Origin: Hybos culiciformis
Lineage: Eukaryota > Arthropoda > Insecta > Diptera > Hybotidae
NCBI GenBank assembly: GCA_964007475.1
Contig: OZ023274.1
Coordinates: 1,488,001-1,552,000 of the forward strand
DNA length: 64,000 nt
Direction of reading: 5' to 3'
The notes under the pieces were generated by a model that was given only the letters and a program-made list of their open reading frames with translations, did no database searches and was not told where the DNA came from. Of the stretch, positions 1 to 13,000 are shown one piece after another; position 1 is the stretch's first letter, and each line of letters starts with the position of its first letter. The position numbers and the translations under genes were made by a program.

Positions 1-3000
1 TGTATTTAAAATAATAAATTATAAAATTTCATAAAACATTTTTTTTTTCAGGAATAATATTTACATTTTAATTGAAAAAAAAAAAAAAAAAAATTAAAAG
101 TTTTATTCACAGGAGAGCTTTTTTTTCGAAGGAAAGAAAAGCAATAAAAAACCTTTATTTCTTAAGCAGGAAAATATGTATAATAGATTTTTCACTAACA
201 TGTAACAGTTAATGGATTTTCCAATTTTTTTTTGAGCGGGAAATTTTTTGTATGGAAATTTATTTATAGGTAATTATAAAAAATAAAAAATATAGGTACC
301 AAATTTGGGTCAAAAATGAAAAGCTTTACATAATATTAATTTTTATTTTTATTTTTTATTTTATTTTTTTCATAATAATGATTAATTTTTGTTGTTTTTA
401 AGTGAAAATTGTAATTAAGGGTTATTATTTCCTGTAACTATATAATAAATAAATGCATGGCTAATAAAAATAAAGAAAAAAAACAAAATTAATTTGATTA
501 TTTTTATTAGTTTTGATTATAAAGAATTAGGTACTATTAACATACTCGTAAAATAATGCAAATAATAGTGTTGTTTATTAATGAATTTGATAATGTGAAA
601 AAACATGTAATTTACGAATTATGTATAAGATTTTGAAAAATTATTGAAAATATCCAGGAAAAAAATTTGATTAGTTGTTCTAATAGTGTATTACCAATGC
701 TATGAATCAAAATTTCAGTTATACCTTATACGGACTTATACGGACCTTATACGGACTTATACGGACTGAACATACCTCATATTTTAAAAATTTCAATAAA
801 CAACCTTTTGCGAACAGTGTGAGGCCGATGAAATCATCATTTGAACCTTATCTTATATAAATAATCACTAAAAAATCTGAGTCACGACTTGATTTCAGTG
901 ATTGTGTATCGAGAAAAAATTTAGAAAAAATTATGTTACGAAGAAGATGACTTCAGTAATACCAAAAAATAAATTTAATAATTGATATTTTATCAACTGG
1001 AGCGAGAAAATCTTGAAAAAGAATGTTTAAAATCAAATAATTACTGCCTAAATAATTTTAAAAACATAAAGACTTAATACATTATAATATGTTGCAAACT
1101 ATAATATCTTCTTATGTACATATTTTATTTCTGAAATGTGTTTCATATAAATTATAATATGAAAAACAGAAAAAAACTAATTATTTCCAGTTCAGCCCAT
1201 TTTATATATATTTTTTAAAGAAACTGTTGTACCTACCCAGATATTTAATATTTAAATGGAATATGGGCGGCCACGCTTTAAAAATATTTTTTATGTTTTT
1301 ATATGGTTGATTTGTTACAGATGTATTGCTGGCGCTGGCCTTTGCTTTCGCTTTACTGCAACACCATATATCAATATTACACAATTTTTTTTTTTTTGTT
1401 AGGCTACAAAATTGATATTGTAATACAAAATTTTCGATTATTATAATGTTATGTAGAGCTTATATTGCTAACCCGTCAAAAGTTAATAAAAAAATTACTA
1501 CTCCCTTTTTTTAATCGAAAATTCGCAATCTCTTGTCTTGTATGTTAAAATCTTGGCTTATGTCTTATACAACTTCCTATATTGTTAATATTAATTAGAA
1601 ATTAGATAATACTACACCCTTGAATTTGTATACAATTCAACATTGTTCTCAAAATTGGTTTCATAAAACTAAGCCACCAAACGAATTCCCATGATATGAT
1701 TTTCTTAATGTCTTACAGGTCAATCTCTAACAGAACTGGAAACTAATTTATTCAATAAGTTTTCGAATAATACAAATTGTTAGTAGGTATGAACTCTCGA
1801 AAGAGGCGGCGATCATTTATATAAGACATTTTAATTAAGTTTTATGCGCAAAAAACAAAGTATATATATATATGTATTTATTTTTTTAATATTTTTATTT
1901 TATTTTTATTCCTTCTTCTCTAAAATAAAATTATACATATTTTGTCCAATTTCCAAGATTTTATTAACACTTAGATTTTATTTTTAAATTTTTTTTTTTT
2001 TTGTAAATATTTCTAAATTACATTTTTTGAACATTATTATTATTATTTATTTTTAATAATTTAATACTTTTTTTTTTGTTTGAATATGTCATTTATGTTT
2101 TTTGTTTTTTAATTTTTTTTTTTAATATTAATGAGCAACTTTTATTTTTCTTCAACTAGGTATGTTTTTACTACAATTATGGTTTTTCAATATTATTGTG
2201 TTTGTTTATGTTTTCTCTTTAAATATGTTTTATTTTTTAACATTTAATGGCAGAGTTTATTTTTTTTTTTAACTATAGTTTTATAAATTTATTTTCATTT
2301 TTAATTATTTACTTTATTTAACAATTTTTTTTCATTTTTTAATATTATTTAATATTGTGTAAATAACAAGCAACAAAATATATTAAAAAAAAAATTTTTT
2401 TTTTCAAAAAAATATTTTTTTTTACATATTATATATTTTTTTTTAATATACATAAATGCACATAATTTTTAAATTAAAAAAAAAAATAAACAAGCATAAA
2501 TTATATAAAATATACATACTGTATGTATATACATATATATAATATAGTGTATAACGTATATATTTATATTATAGTTCCAAAACTACTCATATTGCTCGAA
2601 TTAATATTGCTCGATTATAATGTAAACGTATATTACTCGTATCGAATCATTATTATAATCCTTCAATTTCGCAGGCGGTTACAATTAAATTTAGAAAATC
2701 TTAACGTAAATCAGAAATTCTCATATTCTAGATTGAAATGAATATAATGAGATTCAATTTCTAGTTTCATATGATTTTTGTTAAGACTCAATCGTTGTTC
2801 TTAATAAATGATCCAACTGACTTCAAATATATATTTTTTTAATTAATATTTACAAAATATAGTTTTCTATTTTGAACATTATTAATGTTTAATTTTTTTT
2901 TTCTTTTTGTTATGAAATTTAAAATAAGAAATAGGAAATATTTGGGAACAACATTTATTGGGTTTTTAATTTTTAGATAAATATTAAATTATAGTTTACG

Positions 3001-6000
3001 TGTATAGTGAGAAAATCAAATATGCAACGATAAAATTTAATATGCAAACTATTTTTAGAGACATTAATTTCAGAATTTTAGAATTTTTTATGTTATATGA
3101 ATAGTTGTGTTTAATTAAAGAATAATGGAACATTAATATGTTGATATTTAAGCTAGATAGATCCTTTTTTTTTTTGGAAGGTTACAGGTCCTTTCATTTC
3201 CAAGTTGAATATTTTTATTATTACAAAAATATTTCATTTATTTCCCATTCCAATTAATTATTAAAAATAAAATAAAATAAAAAATTTTATTAAAAAAATA
3301 AAAAGTAAAATCAATGATATGTTTTGTCATTAAATCCTAGTCTGACAATTTTAAGATTTACGATACAACAAAAATGTTTCAATCCCAATTTATTGGTTAA
3401 TTTAAAAAAAGTTAAGAAGTCGCATTGCTTCAGTGTACAAAAATTAGCTTCATTCATTACATTTTTAGTAGATTTATTTCATACAGCTAGAAAATTTAAA
3501 TACCCTTAAAAATTTTTATATTTATATTAGCGAAAATATTTTTAAATTATGTATTTTCAACTAATATAAATAACTATAAAATTTAAAATATCTGTGCCAG
3601 TTCCAACATTTAATTTTTTTTATGCATTCAAATCGCCATACTAGGTTCTTAAAAACCCTTATTTATCATAATTTACCAACATTTTTAACTTTCCGTACTT
3701 TTTAAATAAACGTAAAGATATAATAATTATACCAATTAACTAGTTCTTTTCTACAAACGACTGTTAATTTTGATATGTATGAATCGTATTTATAAATTTT
3801 AAACAGGAAATATGATGTTATGAGTAGAAAATAGCAAGTAATTCTCATTCAACTAGAGGGAACAATAAAATTTTGAACAATGTAATAATTTTCTTTCTTA
3901 GGAAATTAAAATTGATTGAATTTGGAATCAAAGATGATTGAAATATAAATAAAATGACGATTGTAAGTCATGAGAGTAGTGATGAAGTTTTGGAAAAACC
4001 TATATTCATAAAATTGAATTATTATAATCATAAAACTAATCATAAAACTAGAGTTCTTTATAAACATAATAAATGAAAAATAATTTCATAATTAAAATTC
4101 ATTGTAATATTTGTACAGACAAATAAAATCATTAAAGTTTCTGTTTAAAGTTGGTATATTTGACAAAACAAAGAACTTTTAAGGACAACTAAAAATAAAA
4201 TTAAAAAATGGAAAAAAAAAATCTTTATTTAATTAAATTTTAAATTAAATATTTTTTATTTAGACTATCAGTTTTAGTTTTATATGATGAATTATTATTG
4301 TTTTATTTTATTTTTTTAGCACATACTTTTAATCTTAATAAATAATATTTTTATTTATTTATCTATTATAATATTTAACTTATTTAACTAATACAAACTA
4401 TTATGGAAAATACACATTTAAAGACGATATAATTTATATTTATTTATTTTTTTTAGATTAATTTAGATTCTTTTAATCATTTTTTTTTTTATCTTTCCTC
4501 TTTTTATGAATTAAAAAATAAATTTTTAGCTTAAATAAACTAAAACTCATTATTTTTATACTTAAAAAAATTAATGTTATGTTAATAATGAAAAAAAAAT
4601 TTTATCAATAATATAATTTTAGAATATAATCAGTAAATGTTTACTTTTACAAAGAATCATTTTAAAATTCAATACATTTTTGATTAGATTACTTCCTGTA
4701 CTCAAAATTGGAATAAACCTAAATAATAAACAAAAGTAGGTAAGTCCAAAAAAAGTTTTTTTTTTTAATAAATTTTAAATTTATTTAAACATTTATTTTG
4801 TTCTTTTTTTTTTTTTTTTAAATTGCCTAAGGCACATTTAATAAGATTATTTGAACTTATAATTTCGAATTGATCAGTTAATGAAATTCATGCAGAAAAT
4901 GTAACAGTCAACATATATTTAACAATATTTGCAGAAGTCAAACCTTAACCAAAAACTAATAAAAATGGATAAAAAAAAAAAAAATTTAATTATAATAATA
5001 TACATTTTTTTTTTATAATTAAAATTAGAGGAAATATTTTTTATTGTGCTCTGAAATATTTGACAGAGCGTTAAGTAAAAGATTGTATTTTCATTTTTAA
5101 TTATTAAGTTTAAATGTTAATTTTACGATCTATCGCTATCGAGTCAATACTTATTGTGAAAATCACATAACAAAATAACTACTTAATAAAAAAAGATGTA
5201 TATGCGTTGTCTCACAGTGAATTCAATTTATTCCTGTAATAAAATTGTATTCATTTTATAAGTTTTTACTACACGCTTTGTTCAAATACTTCCGTAACAT
5301 AATGCTGAACCTTTTAATTTTATTGTGTCTTTTTTATTTATTTATTTTTAATTTTTATTTTTATTTTTTTTTTTCATTAACTAAAAGAGAATGCTTATTG
5401 TCAAGGATTTTTTTATTCAGAATGCATGAATGAGAAGAAAAAATACAATTATTCTGGTGGAATTATTAATCAACATATAAAAGTTGTAATAGTTTTTTTT
5501 TAATAAGGTTTCTCTCAACTTATCAATGAATTTGTATAAAAAACTTTTGTAGATAAATAAGCTAATATCTTTTAGTTAAATTGAAAATATATATTATATA
5601 CTTTTTTTTTTTTTATTTAAATTTCTACTTTAATAATTTTTATCAATTTTGAATTTGTTTTTTTTTTTTTTTTGATAAATTTATCGCTATTTAATATGTA
5701 GTTAAATAATCATAATTATCAGAAGGAATATTTTTAACAGACTTTTCAAAAACAAAACTTTTAAGTCTTTTTTGATATTTTATATATATATATTTTTTTT
5801 TTTACAATTTTTTGTTTCTAAAATATATACAATTTGTATAATTAATTACAATAATAAAAACTCAAATAGATATATAAATAGCTATGATTTATAAAATATA
5901 TCTGATAAAAATTATGTTTTCTTTTTTACTCAAAACTAAATTTTTGTGCTTCAAAAAATGTAATGAATTTTCTTTAATCTTATATAGACTTGACCAAAAA

Positions 6001-6851
6001 AAAACAAATTTACAAAATTTGTTGATCTCAAAAATTTTACTCAAAATTAATTTTAAAGGAAGAAAACAAAAAACTAAATGCGCAATATATTATAAAATTA
6101 ATTTGCTCATTAAATTGTATTTTTTAATCTATGTTTTCGTTGTATGAAAACATTGTAGCTGTGAAGGATCTTATTAGAAATATTAAATAACTTCTTTTTT
6201 TTTTTTTTTTCAAAAACCTTATTTTATTTTTATTACGCTATTGAATTTTTCAATAACGTGAGAGTATATATGTTTTGATAGCGTTATTGTATTCTACTCG
6301 TCAAATCAGTATTTTTTCTTCTACTTTGTCAAATATTAAGTATTAAAAAATAAATCAATATGATTGGATCATATATATTCGGTATCATGAAATAAGTTGT
6401 ATTATAATGTAAAATAAAAATAATCTATTTGCTTTCACACAGTTGCACTGAGCTATTGAAGCATTTAGGATGCGCATTCAATTTTTATATTTCAATAAGT
6501 AAATTACATTCAGATCGATCAATTTAAAAATATTATTTTTGTCAATAATTAGAGGAATTTTATTGGTAATTTCTAAAATTTTTTTGACTAATAGAAAATA
6601 CTAAAATCATATTGTAAAAAAAAAACTTATTACATCAATTACAAGCATAAAATTTTGAATTAAATAATATTTGAATATTTTTGAAAGCACATAAAGAAAA
6701 ATTCAAACAACTTTTTTGTCAACACTTAATGAATATATATATATATATATAAATATATATTATTTTTAAACATTATAACGATGTTAATTATGATTTTGTA
6801 TTCTTATTATTGTTGTTAATTAATTAAGTAATTTTCTTTTTAATTTAATTA
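1..6851. other. Gene-free AT-rich stretch
   Basis: No coding region could be supported on either strand. The sequence is dominated by A/T homopolymers and short AT dinucleotide runs (for example near 6735-6760). The open frames present are short, rich in Lys, Asn, Ile, Phe and Tyr, and resemble no family I know. The last several hundred bases probably include the 3' untranslated region of flower, which is transcribed into this stretch from the right. The only structured item noticed is the perfect tandem duplication at 724-765. Confidence 0.6.
724..766. repeat. 21-bp tandem duplication
   Basis: Two perfect adjacent copies of a 21-bp unit (724-744 and 745-765). Each unit is built from two near-copies of CTTATACGGA, so the 10-bp motif appears four times. 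It stands out because the surrounding DNA has almost no C or G. No function is evident; replication slippage is the simplest origin. Confidence 0.85.
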
Positions 6852-7002
6852 TCACACATTACTATCGGTTCCAATAGGTCCACTAAATGAAAATGGTTGT
6901 GCATTATTTATTATACCTGCACGATCATTAGTTGTTGGAACTGAATTATTCTGTTGTGGTTGTTGGTTAGCAGCCGCGTTAAGCATATCCTGCCTGGAAG
7001 CT
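6852..7002 (-). CDS. fwe: Flower distal terminal exon, ubiquitous-isoform type
   Basis: Acceptor TATAG|A joins the AA left by exon 4 to restore the GKKAS junction. The exon encodes a Gln/Asn-rich tail with [15 protein letters not shown] and ends TDSNV before TGA. This tail matches what is known of the fly ubiquitous isoform almost residue by residue, which fixes both frame and stop. Confidence 0.92.
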
Positions 7003-10000
7003 CTATAACAAAAAATAAATAAAAAAACAGAAAAAAAATATAATTAATTTCAGTTAGAATGAAAATAAAATTGTTTGAAAATTTTTTAAATAATAAATAT
7101 CAAGAAGAATGTGAGAAATAAAACAACTATATATTGTGATTATATAATGAAAAATTTCTTAATTTGCATATCAATACCTACTATCGTTATGAATATATCG
7201 AAAAAACAATAACGGCAAAAAAATCTAAAATAAAAAGATACAAAAACGAGAACAACGAAGATAGATAAATTGGATTTTAACATTTCAATTTCAAAAATTA
7301 ATTTGGAAATAACACTTAAATGGAATCGAACGGTTGTCAGATGCAAAATGTGTTATCTCTTTTTGAGGAAGTTTTGATCAAAACGAAATGGAGGTTATAC
7401 CGTATCCATTTGTTAAAAAAAAAGGATTAAAAAACATGACGATTCATTGAGTGGCACTGAGCCTCCTTTCTCTTCATTTTATGAATAATACATAATATAT
7501 CGGTGCAACAAACTAATGAACAGTATTATACACAAAACTAAAAAACCTAAGTGCACAATGAATTACTATTAATTACATAACCTCCCAAGGCCCCAAACTT
7601 TCTTTTATATTATCTTTATGAACAGAATGGGAATTTTGGTGGAATATATAAGTCAACTTGTCAACATTTTAGTATAAATTTTAGTATTAATAAATTCAAC
7701 AGATTAGTAAATTAGTATTATTAAGTAAAATAAAAACATGCAAAACATAAATAAATTGAAATTTACCCGAAATACCAAAAACTGGAGAATCCTCATAAAA
7801 CCCAAAAAAATTAATTCTAGTAATATAAAAAAATAAAATAACTTAAAATTAAATAAACCACATAAAACTACCAAATATTCAGAAATGAAAAAATAATGGT
7901 AGTAAAATAAATTTATTTGCCTTTTTTTATCATAAATTCGAAAATGATGACGGCAATATGAAGTTGAATCATTTTTTTTTTTAATTCACTAGCTTAAATG
8001 AGATTAATATGCATGTAGTAAATAGCTTTGAATTGAATTGAGCGATATATAATGATTTTTTTTTTTCCTAGCAATTCCTTCAATAGTATAAACATTTAAA
8101 ATGGTAAAATTTTAAAAGATGTTAATATGTATACAATGGATAAAAAAAAAAGATTGATTTGAGCTTTGCGACTATTCTCAAAAATTACGAAAAAAGTTGT
8201 TCGAAACTTTCGAAGAACACATTTCAATACGATGATAGATAATAATCAAATTATTAGTTGTTTGTTACATTAATTTTAATAAGTATATTTTTATCTTAAA
8301 ATATAAATTTCCTAATTTGACTCAAGTTGTTCTCGGTTAAATAAAAATTAATCATAAATACTTTTTAATTTCGAAGAAGACAAAATTACAAAATCTAATC
8401 TTCTCAGAATAATGTCAACATTTGTTGGTTTATCTTCTATACTTCTTCAGAACTAAATTACTTTATTTTTGCGTATTAACTATCCTATAGCCCTTAAAAT
8501 ATTAAATAAAATATTTTGTTTAAAAATTATTAAATGTCAATAATTGGTAAATGCTCTTTCGAGGTAAAAAATTATCGTGTATTAAGGCAATAATAAAATC
8601 AAAATCAAGATACACAGTGAGTAACAATGACTCGACAACTATTTAAAATTTAAGATAATCTGGGCTTTAAAACTGTTGATGTATGTTTTGATTTATATAT
8701 GTGAATTTTTTTTTAAACCTAGAACAATAGTTACAACACTAAAAAACATTAACGTAAAAACAAAGTGAAATTGTACATGAACTTAGTTTTATGATAATTT
8801 TTTATTGAACCGGGCAACATGGTGAAAACTTCATATTTTTGAGTTGTTTTTGTCATATTATAATACAATAGAAAATAAAATTAATTTTTTGTTTAAACTA
8901 GACTTAAAACAGGAAATTAATTTAATAACATCCAAAGCTTATGTATTTTTAATTTTTATTTTAATATAACTAACGTATTCGTTTATATTTTGTGGTCCAT
9001 ATAAGTTTAAATTTTTTAATTTTAATTTCTAATGTTTTAAATTTTAGAAAGATAAATTTAAGAAGCCACGTAAAGAAAATGGATTGGCAATAAAAAAAAT
9101 AAATGTTTTTTCGAAAGAAAATAAAAAAAAACAAAAAATTCTAGAAATTATTTCCGTTGGTATATTTTCTTTAAATGGACATGGATGTATGTAGATAATG
9201 CGAATCATGAAGCTATTATATACATATATCTTATGTATATATATATATTTTAACCATTTTACTCTAAAATTATGTCGTGTGATCTCTAATTATAATGTAG
9301 TCATCATAATTTATTCAAGACGCATTATCAATCATTTGTGTTTTTTTTTTTTTTTTAATTATGGAATGATTTATAATTTTGGGTTTTGTAATTTAATTTA
9401 TGTATTCTGAAAATGATGCATTTATGTTGGACGCCATACATCAGGATCTTCCATCATAACTTGATGGTCGGTGGATTGTTGCATTGGTTGACCTTGCATC
9501 ATTGATGGATCTTGCATTCCATTTGAACCCGCAACAGCAGCCATATCTTCACGAGTTCCTCTATTTTTTATTTTATAGCAATATAAATTATTAAGTTGAT
9601 GTTTTTTAATTAGTGTTCAAAATGTTTTGGATTTTAGAAATTTGTTTTTTTTTTTTTTTGTTAATAATTTTTTTTTTATCAGTATTATGTGAAGCATGAT
9701 GAAAACAGAGAAAAAATAGAAAACAAGACAATTTTCTTTTTAAATAATCCGTAAATATTTTACACACACAAAAAAAAATTAAAAAAATAAAATTGTAACC
9801 ACATTAAAAAAATATAAAAATTTTGAAGAAAAATTCGAAATTAAGCGTAGTGTAATAGTTTTGAATACTTAAAACTTGAGAAAATCCATTTAGTTTTGAA
9901 CGTAGGTAAGATATTAAGAACAGGAATTAACTCATTCTTATAAGTTTATAAAATGCCAGCCATGTCTTAATGGTCTTTGCTTTTTTTTAATAATTTAAAA

Positions 10001-13000
10001 TCAAGGATTTTCTTGTATTATATTCAAAATCTAATCATACACAAAATCATTCTTTTATCAAAGAAAATGATTTTTTTATGGACTGCGCTTAATCTTAAAC
10101 TTTTAACCTGAAACTTTCAATAAAGATTAATTCTTCGGCAAATAGAAATAGTATTTTTTTTCTTAGATCCATAAGTTTATTAAAAATCACAACAAAAAAT
10201 AAATATAAAATCATCATATCATATTTTTGAGTATAATGCACTGCAAGTAATTTTCAATAAGTTGGCACAAACAAGCAAAAATGTTGATCCATTAAAGGAT
10301 TCTTTAGATTAATCGGAAATAATGCGATTTGAATTCAAATAAAATAACTTATGTTAATCTTTAAAAAAAAAATGTAATAGGACTCCAAATTTTACATTTC
10401 AAAACATTTAAAATTCTGTTTCATTGCATTTCTTCATAAAATTTCGATACAGAATGCATTAAATAAATAAAATTTTTACTACTCTATTTGCAGAAGATTA
10501 TCAATTTTACTTTGTTTTATTAGTCATAGCTGTTAAGAACCAAATTTATCAGCAAGTTAAAAAAAATTAAATAATTGTTCTGCACATAAATAATGAACAT
10601 ACTTTTTGCCAAGAGATAACATTCCATATGCTGCTCCAGTAGCAAATATCAGACCGCAACCAAATAAACTTCCTAGTCCAAAACAGATTATAACTGGTAT
10701 AATTGAAAACCTAAAATGAAATAAAAAAATAGGATTTTTAGCAATAACGATATAAAACAAAAATAATTAATACTATACCCGCAATACAACGCTGCACGAT
10801 TCCATAGTGGTCTTTGATCTGCTTTTTCTGAGATTGTTTTGGCATGTTCAATAAACATACAACAAAATGGTGCTTCTATAGCCATTACCACAAATCCTAA
10901 CAGCATTTCTATCACTCCAGATATTAAGCATCTGACGTTTAATGCTATAATTCCTAAACAATCATATAGGCCGAATAATATGGCAACTGAAAAACATTGA
11001 AAAAAAATCTTATGAAAATTTAATACGTACACAATATATAAGTATTTTTAACGCAGAATACATTTCTCTTATGCACAACTTATTTAGGCAATAATATAAT
11101 ACTTATATTTTATTTACATTATTTAAAAAAAATGATAGCCTTAAAACAATAACTGGAAATTTTACATTATTATACAAATAAGATAATGTATATAAACTTA
11201 AAAAAGTGTAATATCAAATTTCTTCTTATAACCACAATATTATACCAGTTCTCTTAACAATATTCACAGAAAAAATAAACCTTTTCCTATTTTCATTGAA
11301 ACTAGTTCATCAGTTTTTAATACAAATCAAGCAAGTAATATAATAAAATGTAGTAATAGTAATCAACAAAAATATATGTATATACTTAGTATATGTATGA
11401 AAATTGTCATTATAAATTTTTATTTAAATACAAGTGCGTTTTACTTGCATAAACACTTTTCTTTGAAATGAATACTATTAATTTTTTTTTAATTTTTTAT
11501 CAGTGATACCATGATAAAGACTATTTCATTTTTATTAAAACGAAGTAATAACAAAACAAATAAAACCAATACCGTAAGAACCAAATTCCTTAAATTATTA
11601 TTTCAAACTACCAGCTGAATTACATTATAGTATATTACTGATGAATCAGAGAGAACTTGCTTCTTTCACAAAAATTAAGAATAAAGTCATTATTTGTCAA
11701 GAAGGTATTCTAGACAAGATTCAAAATGTCATGAAGTTAGAGGAATGCTCGGAGGAATGTTTAACCAACATACTACACCGATTTACCAATAATAAGTATA
11801 ATTATAAAACTTATTTAATTTTCATTCGATTAAAAACAAATAGAATAGTTTTTATTATATAAAATAAAAAAAAATTATTTTAAAATCACGAAGCAATTAA
11901 AATCAGATCAATAATTACCTCGTTTACAGAATTATCTATATTTAGAATAAAAAATGTATTTCTAAAGTATTAGCAGGCACTTATCATATAAAGTAATTTA
12001 ATATAAATATTGAAAAACATTGCATTTTTATGGAACTAAAAATAATTCGAGTAAATATCGTTTTGAAATATCGAAAGAGAACATTTTCAAGCTAACTATC
12101 TCTAATTCTGATTGCGTTTTCATTATTTTTTAATGCATATGTAGCCTTTCTAATTCAGCCAAAATTTCGGAAGATAAGAATCTTTCCTAAAGGCAGGACC
12201 TACATCTCCTGAAGGCAGAACCTACATCTCTAAGCATTAACCTTTCAATCTTAAGACTTTTATTCAAACTAATTCGCTTCCCAAAAACGACTTTGAAAAT
12301 TATACCCTTAAATTGAGACTCAAATTTGAGCAAAATACTCCCAGATGTTTTTTGTGGCTTTCATCCTTAATCAAGATATATAAACATAGTGATTTCATTT
12401 TAATAATTCAACCAAAATAAATTTAAAGATAAGGCAAATTTGATATAGTATAGCCAGTTTTGTAGCCAAGATAATTGCATTAAAAAAAAATAAAAAAATT
12501 ATTATTTTCTTTTGATCTGTGTTGTTGAAATAAAAGATAAGTTTCTTTATTATTTAAAAAAAAAAAAAATTATTATTTATTTTCTTATATGGCTTGATTA
12601 TTATATGATGTGGAGACGCGAAAAATAAATTTATAATCGACAACTTATCAACTTATTTAAATGTTTGTTGAAATTACATCTATTCTGGCGCCAAAAAAAA
12701 AAATGGATCTAATAAGTTTACATATTAATTGAAATTTTATTTCATCTTTGTCATATTTATTTAATACATAATATATATGTACATATTATTGTATATAAGT
12801 ATAAAAATTTACTACTATTGATCACATCAGAATTTTCTTTGTGATTAATCGTCACAACAAAACATTAAAATAACAATTCTATATAAAATAAAATTTTACA
12901 AATTCTTGTTATCACCACGATTATTATACTATTCACCCAATAATGGAAAGCTCACAATTTTTTATCTTAAATTTCAGCGAATTTGAGGCGAAAACATACG

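Noticed and set aside
1202..6147. Several short open frames in the first 6 kb (1202-1384, 2523-2741, 3324-3509, 5245-5433, 5884-6147)
   Set aside because: Composition is what random AT-rich DNA gives (Lys, Asn, Ile, Phe and Tyr), and there are no motifs or splice partners.
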